Positions 54,579 to 63,831 of a DNA stretch of 64,000 nt are shown here, one piece after another (within the stretch, counting starts at the first letter, position 1; the number at the start of each line of letters is the position of its first letter). A model generated the notes under the pieces. It did no database searches and was not told the DNA's origin. It saw only the letters and a program-made list of their open reading frames with translations. The stretch lies in assembly GCA_005503085.1 (NCBI GenBank), contig SCOI01000012.1, positions 124,001-188,000 of the forward strand, given 5' to 3'. This DNA is from Burkholderiales bacterium C2 (GTDB lineage: Bacteria > Pseudomonadota > Gammaproteobacteria > Burkholderiales > Burkholderiaceae_C). The position numbers were made by a program, and so were the translations under genes.

Positions 54579-55885
54579 GAGGAGTGGTGGGCAAGGAAGA
54601 AGGCGGCGATGGCCTCGGGGTTGGAGGGGAAGTAGTGGTGCAAGTAGCTGGCGCGCAGGCTGCCTTGCGCGTAGAGCGCCTCGGCGGCCTTGCCCGCATT
54701 CGGGTTACTGGCGTGCGCGATCGGCACCAGCGGCGTGTTGAGGGTGGAGTAATGGAAGGTGTGGCCGCGCAGCTCACCCTCGGGCCACTCGATCTTCTGC
54801 ATGCCCAGCGCGGCCAGGCGTGGTTGCATCCGGGCGCGGCCAGGCATCAGGCCGGCCATCGCATGGTCCACGCCCTCGGCGTCCGTCAGGCACTCGGCCA
54901 GCGCCAGCATGCCGCCGCACTCGGCCAGCAGCGGTTTGCCGGCCGCAAGATGAGCGGCCAGATCGGCGAAGAAACTCTCATGGGCGCGCAATGCCGGTGC
55001 ATGCAGCTCGGGATAGCCGCCGGGCAGCCACAGCGCGTCGCAGGGCGGCAAGGCCTGACCCTCGATGGGCGCGAAGCTCAGGACCTCGGCGCCCAGCGCG
55101 CGCAGGCAGTCGAGATTGGCGGGGTAGATGAAGGAGAAGGCGGCATCCTGGGCCACCGCGATGCGCCGGCCCTTCAGTAGCGGCGGCAGGGCCGGCTCGG
55201 GCTCGACATCGAAGCGTACCGGCTGGAACGCGAAGCCCTTCGAGGCTTCGCCCCAGGCTCGCGCCCAGTCGTCCAGCTGCGCGTCCAGCCCCGGCAGCTC
55301 CAGCGCCTGCACCAGGCCCAGATGCCGCTCGGGCAGGGCCAGGTCTTGCCTGCGCTGCAGCGCCGCGACCAGGGGCAGGTCCTCGGGCAGGCCTTCGGCC
55401 ACCATGCCGGCATGGGCCGGGCTGCCGACCCGGTTCGCGACCACGCCGCACAGGCGGATATCGCGGCGGAAGGTCTGCAGCCCGACCGCCAGCGCCGCAA
55501 AGGTCTGGGCCATCGCCGAGGCGTCGATCACCGCCAGCACCGGCAGGCCGAAGGCCGCGGCCAGGTCGGCGCTGCTGGGCGCGCCGTCGAACAGGCCCAT
55601 CACGCCCTCGACCAGGATCAGGTCGGACTCCGCCGCGGCCTGGGCCAGCAGGCCCTGGCAGTGAGCGAGCCCGCCCATGAAGAGGTCCAGCTGATAGACC
55701 GGGTGGCCGCTGGCGCGCTCCAGCACCATGGGGTCCAGATAGTCCGGGCCGGTCTTGAACACGCGCACTCGCTTGCCGGCATTGCGGGCATGGCGCGCGA
55801 TCGCGGCGGTGACGCTGGTCTTGCCCGAGCCGGAGGACGGGGCACTGATCATCAGGGCGGGGCAGGTGTTCATCGTTCTTTTCAT
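54575..55885 (-). CDS. cbiA: Cobyrinic acid a,c-diamide synthase
   Basis: 436 aa. The P-loop PSSGSGKTSVTAAIA, the linker, and the glutaminase domain (PLLAECGGMLALAE with Cys) match CbiA/CobB, which amidates the a and c side chains with glutamine and ATP. The start at 55885 overlaps the btuD stop (ATGA); a second Met at 55873 is possible. Confidence 0.93.
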   Translation of the reverse strand: MKRTMNTCPALMISAPSSGSGKTSVTAAIARHARNAGKRVRVFKTGPDYLDPMVLERASGHPVYQLDLFMGGLAHCQGLLAQAAAESDLILVEGVMGLFDGAPSSADLAAAFGLPVLAVIDASAMAQTFAALAVGLQTFRRDIRLCGVVANRVGSPAHAGMVAEGLPEDLPLVAALQRRQDLALPERHLGLVQALELPGLDAQLDDWARAWGEASKGFAFQPVRFDVEPEPALPPLLKGRRIAVAQDAAFSFIYPANLDCLRALGAEVLSFAPIEGQALPPCDALWLPGGYPELHAPALRAHESFFADLAAHLAAGKPLLAECGGMLALAECLTDAEGVDHAMAGLMPGRARMQPRLAALGMQKIEWPEGELRGHTFHYSTLNTPLVPIAHASNPNAGKAAEALYAQGSLRASYLHHYFPSNPEAIAAFFLAHHSS

Positions 55886-56649
55886 GCGTTCAAGGCCAGC
55901 CAGCGGTCCTGCACCTGCAGTATCAGCAGGCGCTGGTGGAACACCTGCTGCAGCGCGGCGTGGGTGGCGGCGGCCTCGGGCGGGCCCTGGTGGACGATGC
56001 GGCCGGCGTCCATCACAACGACGCTGTCGGCCTGCAAGGCGATATTGAGTTCATGCAGCACCGAGACCACGGTCACACCCTCGGCGACGAGCCCGCGCAC
56101 GATCTGCACCCAGTCGCTCTGGTGCGGCGGGTCCAGATGGGCCAGCGGCTCGTCCATCAGCAAGGCCTGCGCCCGCACGGCGAGCGCACGCGCCAGCAGC
56201 ACACGCTGGCGCTCGCCGCCGGAGAGCTGGCCCAGCGGGCGCTCGCGCCAGTCCCAGCTCTGGGTCATGCGCATCGCCTGCTCGACGGCCGCGTGGTCGG
56301 CGCTGCTGGCCGGTGCCAGCCAGGGCTGGTGCGGCAATCGGCCCAGCATCACGACGTCCAGCGCGCTGAGCTCGTCGGCGCTGGCCTCGTTCTGGCCCAG
56401 CCAGGCGACCTGGCGGGCGCGTTCGCGTGCCGGCCAGCTGTGCCAGGGCTGGCCTTGCAGCTGCAGCGCGCCGTCGAAGGGCAGCAGGCCGGTCAGCGCG
56501 CGCAGCATGGTCGACTTGCCGGCGCCGTTGGGGCCGACCACGGCGGTCCAGGCGCGCGCCTGCGGCGCGAACTGCAGCGACTGCAAGATGCTGCTGCCGC
56601 CGAGCTTCAGCGAGCTCAGGTCCAGGCTCAGCAGGGGCGCAGCGCTCAT
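55882..56649 (-). CDS. btuD: Cobalamin ABC transporter, ATP-binding protein
   Basis: 255 aa. Walker A GPNGAGKS, signature LSGGERQR, Walker B ALLMDEPLAHLD and H-loop VSVLHELN are complete. It powers BtuC for vitamin B12 or cobinamide import at the inner membrane. The start at 56649 overlaps btuC by 4 nt. It belongs to the FecE/BtuD group and lies between btuC and cbiA. Confidence 0.92.
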   Translation of the reverse strand: MSAAPLLSLDLSSLKLGGSSILQSLQFAPQARAWTAVVGPNGAGKSTMLRALTGLLPFDGALQLQGQPWHSWPARERARQVAWLGQNEASADELSALDVVMLGRLPHQPWLAPASSADHAAVEQAMRMTQSWDWRERPLGQLSGGERQRVLLARALAVRAQALLMDEPLAHLDPPHQSDWVQIVRGLVAEGVTVVSVLHELNIALQADSVVVMDAGRIVHQGPPEAAATHAALQQVFHQRLLILQVQDRWLALNA

Positions 56650-57641
56650 GACCGCCTCCCCAAGCCTGAGGAACGCCGGTGCATCAGGTACAGCAGATAG
56701 CTGCCGCCCAGCAGCGCGGTGATGATGCCCACCGGCAGCTCCTGCGGCGCGATCACCCAGCGCGCGCCGATATCGGCCGCCAGCAGCAGCATGCCGCCGG
56801 CCAGCGGGCTCAGCAGCAAGAGGCTGCGATGCGTGACCGGCCCCCAGCTGCGCACCAGATGGGGGGCGACCAGGCCGACAAAGGCGATCAGCCCGCACTG
56901 CGCGACGGCCGCCGCCGTGGCCAGCGCCAGCACCGCGATCAGCAGCACCCGCACCAGGGCCAGGCGCACGCCCAGCGAATGGGCGGTGGCCTCGCCCAGG
57001 CTCAGCGCGTCCAGGCTGCGGCTGCAGCCCAGGGCGACCAGCAGGCAGGCCAGCAGGGTCGCGGCCATGATCAGCACCGCGTTCCAGCCGACAAAGCCGG
57101 TGCTGCCCAGCATAAAGGCCTGCATGGCCCGCATGATGTCGGGGTTCATCAGGGTCAAGAGGGCCGAGCCCGAGCCCAGCACCACGCCGACGACGACGCC
57201 GGCCAGCAGCAGCCTCAGCGTCTGCTCGACGCCGCGCGCCAGCAGCAGGGTCAGCAGCACCGCGCCCACCGCGCCGACAAAGGCCGCGCCCGTCATGCCC
57301 ACCCGCAGCGCCAGCGCGGTGGCGGCCGGCGAGAAGCCGACCATGAAGAGCAGCACGGCCACGCCCAGCGAGGCGCCGGCCGAGCAGCCCAGCAGATAAG
57401 GGTCGGCCAGCGGATTGCGGAACAGGCCTTGCGCCACCGCGCCGGCCAGCGCCAGCAGCGCGCCGGCCAGCCAGGCGCCCAAGGAGCGGGGCGCGCGGAT
57501 GTCCCAGAGGATTTGCTGCATCACCGGGTCCTTGTCGACCCAGGGACTCCAGCCGGTGCTGCCTATGGCCAGGCCCAGCGCCAGCAGCGCGGCGCTGCCG
57601 AGCAGCAGCATCAAGAGCCACAGGCCATGGCGAGCGCTCAT
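56646..57641 (-). CDS. btuC: Cobalamin ABC transporter permease
   Basis: 331 aa with about ten membrane helices, FecCD/BtuC family. Typical motifs include RAPRSLGAWLAGALLALAG, NPLADPYLLGCSAGASLG, GLIAFVGLVAPHLVR and the coupling-helix region. It forms the inner-membrane B12 channel with BtuD. It overlaps btuF (TGATG) and btuD (ATGA). Confidence 0.92.
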   Translation of the reverse strand: MSARHGLWLLMLLLGSAALLALGLAIGSTGWSPWVDKDPVMQQILWDIRAPRSLGAWLAGALLALAGAVAQGLFRNPLADPYLLGCSAGASLGVAVLLFMVGFSPAATALALRVGMTGAAFVGAVGAVLLTLLLARGVEQTLRLLLAGVVVGVVLGSGSALLTLMNPDIMRAMQAFMLGSTGFVGWNAVLIMAATLLACLLVALGCSRSLDALSLGEATAHSLGVRLALVRVLLIAVLALATAAAVAQCGLIAFVGLVAPHLVRSWGPVTHRSLLLLSPLAGGMLLLAADIGARWVIAPQELPVGIITALLGGSYLLYLMHRRSSGLGRRS

Positions 57642-58555
57642 CAGCGCATCCCCCCTGGCGGCGCATTGAAGGGCACGGTGGGCAGGGCCACCGGGCCGGC
57701 GGCGGCCTCGCGCAGGCAGCGGGCCATCAGCGCGGCGGCCTCGTCCATGCGCGGGCCGGGGCGCACCAGCACATCCGATTCGGCCGGCACCCAGACGCAG
57801 ATCTTCTTGTTCCTGACCGCCTGGATCGCGCCCCAGCCGGGACGCTGTGGCAGGCCCGACGCACTGCGCTGGCCCACCATGATGACCTGCGGGTCGGCGC
57901 GCACGACGAACTCGGGATTCAGTTTCGGGAAAGGCCCCAGCTCGGCCGGCACGATGTTGCGGCCGTGCAGCCGGCTCAGGATCTCGCCCATGAAGGAGGC
58001 GGTGCCGGCGGCATAGGGCGCGGCATCGACCTCGTAATAGATGCGCAGGCCGCGCGCGGCCGGCGGCAGGCTGGCCGCGCTGTGGGTGATGGCGCCGTCG
58101 ATGCGGTTCCAGATGCGGCGCGCCTCGTCCGGTTTGCCCAGCAACTGGGCCAGCTTGCCCAGCACCCGCTGCACATCGCCCAGGGTCTTGGGCTCCAGCG
58201 CGATGACCTTGATGCCCAGCGCCTCCAGCCGGTCCATCAGGCGCGAGGACATGCCCAAGAGCACGACATCGGGCTTCAGCGCCACCAGGGCCTCGATGCT
58301 GGTGTCGTCCAGCCCGCCCAGCTTGGGCAGGGCGCGGGCGGTGGCCGGGTGGTTGGAGAAGCGGTCGGTGCCGACCAGGCGGGCACAGTCGCCCAGCTCG
58401 CAGACCGTCTCGGTCAACGAGGGCAGCAGGCTGACGATGCGCCTGGGCACCTCGGGCAGCGTGACGGTGTGGCCGCGGTCGTCCTTGACGGTGACTGCGG
58501 CCTGGGCCAGCCCCGCCAGCGCCATCATCAGCAGGCTTGCCAACAGACGTTTCAT
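57641..58555 (-). CDS. btuF: Cobalamin ABC transporter, periplasmic binding protein
   Basis: 304 aa. A signal peptide (about 1-19) precedes the BtuF fold: RRIVSLLPSLTETVCELG, LVGTDRFSNHP, LKPDVVLLG. It binds B12 or cobinamide in the periplasm and docks on BtuC. The start overlaps cobU by ATGA. Unlike the second BtuF-like protein of the operon it has a normal signal peptide. Confidence 0.92.
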   Translation of the reverse strand: MKRLLASLLMMALAGLAQAAVTVKDDRGHTVTLPEVPRRIVSLLPSLTETVCELGDCARLVGTDRFSNHPATARALPKLGGLDDTSIEALVALKPDVVLLGMSSRLMDRLEALGIKVIALEPKTLGDVQRVLGKLAQLLGKPDEARRIWNRIDGAITHSAASLPPAARGLRIYYEVDAAPYAAGTASFMGEILSRLHGRNIVPAELGPFPKLNPEFVVRADPQVIMVGQRSASGLPQRPGWGAIQAVRNKKICVWVPAESDVLVRPGPRMDEAAALMARCLREAAAGPVALPTVPFNAPPGGMR

Positions 58556-59121
58556 AGCTTTTCTTCCTTCTCCACCGCTCGGGTCCAGGCCTGGCCGGCC
58601 ACCATCAGGGTCAGGTCTTGACAGCGCCGGGCCACGGCCTGGTTCAGTCGGCCCAGCTCGTCGACATAAAAGCGCGCCGCGCTCGACATCGGCGACACAC
58701 CCCAGCCCACCTCGTTGGAGACAAACAGTACCGGCGAGGGCAGCGCCGGCAGCAGGTCCAGCAGGCGCTGGCGCTCCGCCTCCCAGCCGGTCAGATCGGG
58801 CTGGTCGTCCATAGGCATCAGCCAGTTGGTCAGCCACAGGGTCAGGCAGTCGACCAGGATCAGCCGCCCGGGGGCGGCGATGCTTGAGAGTCCCTGAGCC
58901 ATGGCCAGCGGTGCCTCGAGGGTGTCGAAGCCCGCCGGTCGGTCTTGTTGATGGCGCGCGATGCGCGCGCTCATTTCCGCGTCAAAAGCCAGCGCCGTGG
59001 CCAGCACCGTGACCTGGTGGCCGGGTGCAGCGGCCAGCCAGGCCTGCGCCAGCCTTTCGGCATGGCGCGACTTGCCGCTGCGCTGGCCGCCGACGATCAG
59101 GTGGTGCTGGGCGGCGCTCAT
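58552..59121 (-). CDS. cobU: Adenosylcobinamide kinase / adenosylcobinamide-phosphate guanylyltransferase
   Basis: 189 aa bifunctional enzyme. GGQRSGKSRHAE (11-22) is the P-loop; later motifs ATALAFDAEMSARIARHQ, LVDCLTLWLTNWL and VSNEVGWGVSP complete the family pattern (CobP in other nomenclature). It phosphorylates and then attaches GMP to adenosylcobinamide. It starts 3 nt after the btuB stop. Confidence 0.93.
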   Translation of the reverse strand: MSAAQHHLIVGGQRSGKSRHAERLAQAWLAAAPGHQVTVLATALAFDAEMSARIARHQQDRPAGFDTLEAPLAMAQGLSSIAAPGRLILVDCLTLWLTNWLMPMDDQPDLTGWEAERQRLLDLLPALPSPVLFVSNEVGWGVSPMSSAARFYVDELGRLNQAVARRCQDLTLMVAGQAWTRAVEKEEKL

Positions 59122-59124
59122 GGC

Positions 59125-61029
59125 TCAGAGCGTCGGGCTGTAGCGCAGGCCGACGAAGAACTGGAACGGCGAACTGGCATAGCCGCGCGCGGTCTCGTAC
59201 TTGCGATCGAAGGCGTTGTCCAGCTTGAGCTGCAGGCGCAGCTGCTGATTCAGGCTGTACTGCGCATCCAGGTCCAGCGTGGCATAGCCGCCCAGCTTGA
59301 AGCCTGTGTTCAGGTTGTCGGTGCGCTTGCCGCTGGCCAGGATCTGAGCACCCAGGGCCCAGCCGGCCACATCGGTCTCGGCGCGCAAGCTGCCATGGGT
59401 CTTGGCGCGGCGGGCCAGCACCTTGCCGTAATTCTTGTGGCCGGCGAGCTCGGTGACATCCTTGGGCGACTGCAGATCCAGCGATCCGGACAGGCGCACC
59501 GCACCCAGGCTGGTGTTGCCCTTCAGGCTCAGGCCTTGCAGGCGGGCCTGGCCGACGTTTTCATAGCAGCCGAACCCGTCCCGGCAGGGGCCGGGCGCGC
59601 CGAACACGATCAGGTCATCGATCAGGTTGCGGTAGGCCGTCAGGCTGGCGCCATGGACGCCTTGTGTGAAGTGCAGGCCGATCTCGGCATTCTTGCCCTT
59701 CTCGGGCTGCAGATCAGGTTTGCCGTACTGACTGAAGCGCTGATAGAGCGAGGGTGCTTTGAAGGCCGTGCCGTAGGAGCTCAGCAGGCGCCATTGCGGG
59801 CTCAGCTGGTAGCCGGCAGCGAGCGTGCCGGTGTTGGCGCTGCCGAACTCGCTGTCGCGGTCATGGCGCGCATGGGCTTGCAGCGACAGCGGGCCGTCCG
59901 ACCAGAGATAGCCCAGGCCCACGGCATCCTGGTGGCGGTCGGCCTTGCCGCCGGCCACGCTGGTGTTCAGCAGCTTGTCCTCGCGGCGCTCCAGCGAGCC
60001 ATTGAGCTGGCCGCCTCCCAGCTTGAGGCCGGCGCTGAGCGCGATGGCGCGGGTGCGGGTTTCGGTTTGATAGACGCTGGGCTTGGTTTCGTAGTTGTCG
60101 GTGGATTCGCCGACACTGAAGCTGGTGTCCAGCGCCGGGCTCCACTGCGCGGTCCAGACGGCGCGCAGCGCGCGGGCGGCGTTGATATTGCGGTCATCGA
60201 CCTTGGGCTTGGCCGTGGCGTCGTACTGGCTGTTGATATGGCTGTCCATGCCGATCAGGTCGACGCGGTGGGCCTTGTTCAGCTGCGCGCCCAGGCGCAG
60301 GCTGACGCTGCGGCTGCGGTAGCCGTCGATATCGGGGCTGTAGCCCGGATCGCCGATCACCGGTCGGGTGTTGAAGCCATCGCTGCGCTCGCTGGCGACG
60401 GAGAGCGCGTAGTCAACAATGCCGTTCAGGCCGCTGATGCTGGCGTCCAGCTTGGCCAGGCCGTTGTTGCCGCCGCCCACACCCAGCTCCAGCAGCGGTG
60501 CGCCCTCGCCCTTGCGGGTGAAGATCTGCACCACGCCACCGATGGCATCAGAACCATAGATCGCGCTGGCGGCGCCACGCACGATCTCGATGCGCTCGAT
60601 CTGCGCCAGGGGCAGCGACTGCCAGGATGCGCCGTCGGTGCGCTGAGAGTCGTAGGGCACCCCATCGATCAAGACCTTGGTGTGGCGGGTCTCGGCGCCG
60701 CGCACGAACAGGCTGGTGTTGGCGCCGGGATTGCCGTTGCGCACCATCTCGAAACAGGCCTGGTTGCGCAGCAGATCGGCCAGGCCGCCAAAGGCCTGGC
60801 GCTCGATGTCGGCGCGGGTGATCACGGTGGCATCGGCCAGCACCTGGCTCAGCGCCTGCGGGCTGCGGGTGGCGGTCACGAAAACCGGGTCGAGACCCTT
60901 GCGGCCAGCGGACTGGGCCTGGGCCTGGGCCTGGGCCTCGGGCAAGGCCGCCAGCAGCGCCAGGGCAAAGGGAGTCATGCGCAGCAGTGCGCTCGTCGTG
61001 CGTGCGGGACGCCGAACAGAAGTATTCAT
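59125..61029 (-). CDS. btuB: Vitamin B12 TonB-dependent receptor
   Basis: 634 aa. A signal peptide (about 1-35) followed by an AQAQAQ stretch precedes the TonB-box-like region (LDPVFVTATR), a plug (VLIDGVPYD, IERIEIVRGAASAIYGSDAIGGVVQI) and a barrel ending in the C-terminal YSPTL strand. It imports B12 across the outer membrane. A cobalamin riboswitch lies 80 nt upstream, so it is the first gene of the riboswitch-controlled operon. A short hexanucleotide repeat encodes the AQAQAQ segment. Confidence 0.93.
   Translation of the reverse strand: MNTSVRRPARTTSALLRMTPFALALLAALPEAQAQAQAQSAGRKGLDPVFVTATRSPQALSQVLADATVITRADIERQAFGGLADLLRNQACFEMVRNGNPGANTSLFVRGAETRHTKVLIDGVPYDSQRTDGASWQSLPLAQIERIEIVRGAASAIYGSDAIGGVVQIFTRKGEGAPLLELGVGGGNNGLAKLDASISGLNGIVDYALSVASERSDGFNTRPVIGDPGYSPDIDGYRSRSVSLRLGAQLNKAHRVDLIGMDSHINSQYDATAKPKVDDRNINAARALRAVWTAQWSPALDTSFSVGESTDNYETKPSVYQTETRTRAIALSAGLKLGGGQLNGSLERREDKLLNTSVAGGKADRHQDAVGLGYLWSDGPLSLQAHARHDRDSEFGSANTGTLAAGYQLSPQWRLLSSYGTAFKAPSLYQRFSQYGKPDLQPEKGKNAEIGLHFTQGVHGASLTAYRNLIDDLIVFGAPGPCRDGFGCYENVGQARLQGLSLKGNTSLGAVRLSGSLDLQSPKDVTELAGHKNYGKVLARRAKTHGSLRAETDVAGWALGAQILASGKRTDNLNTGFKLGGYATLDLDAQYSLNQQLRLQLKLDNAFDRKYETARGYASSPFQFFVGLRYSPTL
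60913..60936 (-). repeat. Hexanucleotide tandem repeat in btuB
   Basis: Four perfect copies of CTGGGC on the plus strand (60913-60936) encode alternating Gln/Ala just after the signal peptide of BtuB. Copy number changes would remain in frame. Confidence 0.6.
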
Positions 61030-61091
61030 TTATGGACCAACAACAGTACATCCAGGACGCCAGCTTCCCCGCGGGTCCTGTGGAACGACGG

Positions 61092-61107
61092 CCCGGCCGA
61101 GGCCGGG
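61092..61107. repeat. GC-rich palindrome between riboswitch and btuB
   Basis: CCCGGCC (61092-61098) and GGCCGGG (61101-61107) form a self-complementary element in the btuB leader right after the riboswitch. It may be part of the expression platform. No T-tract follows on the minus strand, so intrinsic termination is not clear. Confidence 0.4.
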
Positions 61108-61111
61108 ACAT

Positions 61112-61295
61112 CACTTGTTGGCCGGTATCCGGGCTGGTGGATGCAAGCTCTGAGTCCTTCCCAGCGCCTCAGGCGCCAGTGGAGCGAGTACAGAACCGGA
61201 AGCCGCGCCAGGCGACTTCGTCCACTTACCGTTGCGGGGACAGCTCAGGTTAGATTTGCCTCGGCGAGGCTCGCCCTTCTGATTCCCGTTTAACT
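61112..61295 (-). ncRNA. Cobalamin (AdoCbl) riboswitch
   Basis: On the minus strand the leader of btuB contains the conserved core CTGTCCCCGCAACGGTAAG (about 61235-61255), a GGGAAGG element, and a B12-box-like AGCCCGGATACCGGCC near the 3' end (about 61118-61133). The 5' end shows AAACGGGAATCAG. Order and spacing match the class. It should lower expression of btuB and probably of the operon behind it when adenosylcobalamin is plentiful. The expression platform is the 80-nt stretch down to the btuB ATG and may act on translation. Boundaries are approximate. Confidence 0.9.
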
Positions 61296-61343
61296 GCGCA
61301 GCCATGACGGCTGCACGAGCACCAACGCCGTGGATTCTAGCGG

Positions 61344-61781
61344 CTAGCGTGGTGCCGAGGCGGCGCTGCTCTTGGGCGGCTTGGGTTTCTTGGTCTTGGG
61401 CTTCTGGGTCTGCAGCGGCTTGTCGCGATCGGGCTTGCTGCCCAGCACCGGCTCGGGCCGTGCCAGACCGTCGATGCCGATGGGCCCGCCCCGGGGTGCG
61501 CTGGCCTCGAAACGCTGGCGCTCACGTTCCAGTTCGCGGGCGCGCTTGGCATCGCTGCGCTGGCGCTGCAGGGCCTCGCGCTGCGCGGCCGAGGCCGGCT
61601 GCTCGTAGGCGACGGCCTGGCGGGTTCCGGGCTTGCCGTCGGGGCAGGGCGAGTCGCGCAGATCGCGGCCCTCGGGCCCACAGCGATAGACGCCGGTGCT
61701 GCGGGTTTCGGTCTGCGCCTGCAAGCCGCTGCCCAGCGCCATCAGGGCGATGGCGCAGCAGGCGAGCGGCGAGCGGGTCAT
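61344..61781 (-). CDS. DUF4124 domain-containing exported protein
   Basis: 145 aa. A signal peptide (about 1-22) precedes a DUF4124 segment: [22 protein letters not shown], with the two Cys of the family. The rest is a charged coiled region and a Lys/Pro-rich tail, probably disordered. It is located in the periplasm. The ATG overlaps the pth stop (ATGA, 61778-61781). Function unknown. Confidence 0.82.
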   Translation of the reverse strand: MTRSPLACCAIALMALGSGLQAQTETRSTGVYRCGPEGRDLRDSPCPDGKPGTRQAVAYEQPASAAQREALQRQRSDAKRARELERERQRFEASAPRGGPIGIDGLARPEPVLGSKPDRDKPLQTQKPKTKKPKPPKSSAASAPR

Positions 61782-62401
61782 GATGGATCGAGGGCTGGGG
61801 GCTTGGGTGGCTTGGGCCTGGGCGGCTTGGCATGTATCTTCATCATGGCCCGCTCCAGCTCGCCTTTCAACATCAGATCGACGGATTCCAGCGACTTGGC
61901 GATGCAGTCCTCGATGGCCTGGCGCTCGGCCAGCGGCGGCTTGCGCAAGACATAGCCGGCCACCTCGGTCTTGACGCCCGGATGGCCGATGCCCAGCCGC
62001 AGCCGCCAGAAATTGGCCGAGCCCAGGCAGGCCTGCATGTCCTTGAGCCCGTTGTGGCCGCCGTTGCCGCCGCCCTGCTTGAACTTCATCTGGCCGGGCT
62101 CGATATCGAGCTCGTCATGGATGGCCAGGATCTCCTCGGGCGCGATCTTGAAGAAACGCGCCAGCGCGGCCACCGATTTGCCGCTGAGGTTCATATAGGT
62201 CATCGGCTCCAGCAGCCAGATCGGCCCGGCCGCGCCCGGCGCGTTATTGATGCGCGCCACCAGGCCGTGATAGTTGCGGTCCACCGCCAGCGTGCCGCCG
62301 AGCTTGCGGGCCAGGTCATTGACCCACCAGAAGCCGGCGTTATGGCGGGTGTCCTCGTATTCGGGGCCTGGGTTGCCGAGGCCAACAAAGAGTCGAATCA
62401 T
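61778..62401 (-). CDS. pth: Peptidyl-tRNA hydrolase
   Basis: 207 aa. [22 protein letters not shown] (catalytic His, Asn), [21 protein letters not shown] and [11 protein letters not shown] match Pth. It frees tRNA from stalled peptidyl-tRNA in the cytoplasm. The C-terminus carries an additional Pro/Lys-rich tail. The gene overlaps the DUF4124 gene by 4 nt. Confidence 0.94.
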   Translation of the reverse strand: MIRLFVGLGNPGPEYEDTRHNAGFWWVNDLARKLGGTLAVDRNYHGLVARINNAPGAAGPIWLLEPMTYMNLSGKSVAALARFFKIAPEEILAIHDELDIEPGQMKFKQGGGNGGHNGLKDMQACLGSANFWRLRLGIGHPGVKTEVAGYVLRKPPLAERQAIEDCIAKSLESVDLMLKGELERAMMKIHAKPPRPKPPKPPALDPS

Positions 62402-62442
62402 GGGCGGGATTATCCCTGCCCATGACCCGAGCCCGGCGGCGC

Positions 62443-63831
62443 TCAGCCGCCCCAGCCGCCGGCCAGCGCCTTGTAGACGCCCACCAGCGAGGTGGCGGCC
62501 GCCGTCTGCGACTGCGCCAGCCGGTCGCGCGCCGACAGCAGCTCGCGCTCGGCATCGAGCACCGCGAGGAAGTCGCTGACGCCGACACCGAAACGCTCGC
62601 GCGCGATCAGCGCCGCGCGCTCGGCGGCGCGGGCCGCTTCGAACAGGTGCTGCGCCTGCTGCTGGCTGCGGCTGTAGCCGGCCAGCGCACCCTCGGTCTC
62701 CTCCAGCGCACCCAGCACGGTGCGCTCATAGCTCAGCAGCGCCACCTCGCTGCGCGCATCGGCGGCGGCGATCTGGGCCTTGATGCGGCCGAAGTCCAGC
62801 AGGTTCCAGACCAGCTGGGCACCGAGGTTGTAGGCGTAGGAGGCGCCGTCGCCCAGATCGCCCAGCCGCGAGGCGTTCTGGCCCAGCGTGCCGCCCAGCG
62901 TGATGCGCGGGAACAGATCGCTGCGGGCCACGCCGGCGCGGGCCGCAGCGGCTGCGGCCTGAGCTTCGGCGGCCTGCACATCGGGGCGGCGGCGCAGCAG
63001 GTCCTGCGGCGCGCCTATGCCGCCCAGCGCCACCGTCTTCAGGCCCGGCAGCGGCTTCACCTCGCTCAACTCCTGATCCAGCGCGGTGGGCGGCTGGCCG
63101 CTCAGCACGGCGAGCCGGTAGCGGCTGCGCAGCAGGGCGGTTTCCAGCGCCGGCACGCTGGCCGCGGTGGACTGCAGCAGCGCGCGGGCGCGCTCGCTGT
63201 CCAGCGCCGTGCCGCGTCCTGCGTCCTGGCGGGCCAAGACCAGCTTCAGCGCGGCCTCCTGGGTTTCCAGCGAGGCGCGCGCCACGCGCAGCTGCTCCTG
63301 CAGGCCGCGCAGCTCGAAGTAGTTGCGCGCCACTTCGGCGGCCAGGCTCAGCTGGGCCGCACGCAGCCCGGCCTCGCCGGCCAGCACGCCGGCCGCGGCC
63401 GCACGCTGCTCGCCGCTGAGGCGGCCGAACAGATCGGCCTCCCAGGCGACATCGAAGCCGGCCGAGTAGGCGCGCCGCGTCTGCGCCTGGCCCTGATCGT
63501 TTTGCGCGCGCACCCGCGCCGCGCCGGCAGCCAGGCCCACAGTGGGCAGCTGCTGGGCATCGGCAAAACGGCCCAGCGCGCGGGCCTCCTGGAGATTGGC
63601 AGCGGCGATGCGCAGATCGGTATTCGCCTGCAGGGACTGGGCGATCAGCTGGTCCAGCTGGGCGTCATTGAAGCCGCGCCAGAACTGGGCCACCGGCTCG
63701 CCGGCCACGGCCTCGGCGGGCTTGTTCGCGAACTCGGCCGCCAGCGCGGGCTCATAGCGCTTCAGCTCGGGGGCGCTGGAGCAGGCGGACAGGGCCGCCA
63801 GGCACAGAAGACTTAGAGCGAGGCGCATCAT
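62443..63831 (-). CDS. RND efflux outer-membrane lipoprotein (NodT/OprM family)
   Basis: 462 aa. A lipoprotein signal peptide with lipobox LSAC (Cys17), then two repeats of the TolC-like fold ([52 protein letters not shown]). It forms the trimeric outer-membrane channel of a tripartite pump. The ATG overlaps the stop of the upstream RND permease by ATGA, so the two belong to one pump; the membrane-fusion protein would lie beyond the window edge. Confidence 0.92.
   Translation of the reverse strand: MMRLALSLLCLAALSACSSAPELKRYEPALAAEFANKPAEAVAGEPVAQFWRGFNDAQLDQLIAQSLQANTDLRIAAANLQEARALGRFADAQQLPTVGLAAGAARVRAQNDQGQAQTRRAYSAGFDVAWEADLFGRLSGEQRAAAAGVLAGEAGLRAAQLSLAAEVARNYFELRGLQEQLRVARASLETQEAALKLVLARQDAGRGTALDSERARALLQSTAASVPALETALLRSRYRLAVLSGQPPTALDQELSEVKPLPGLKTVALGGIGAPQDLLRRRPDVQAAEAQAAAAAARAGVARSDLFPRITLGGTLGQNASRLGDLGDGASYAYNLGAQLVWNLLDFGRIKAQIAAADARSEVALLSYERTVLGALEETEGALAGYSRSQQQAQHLFEAARAAERAALIARERFGVGVSDFLAVLDAERELLSARDRLAQSQTAAATSLVGVYKALAGGWGG

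Noticed and set aside
58945-61293. Plus-strand frame running through btuB and into the riboswitch
   Set aside because: It is antisense to a clear TonB receptor, and its last part covers an evident cobalamin riboswitch.
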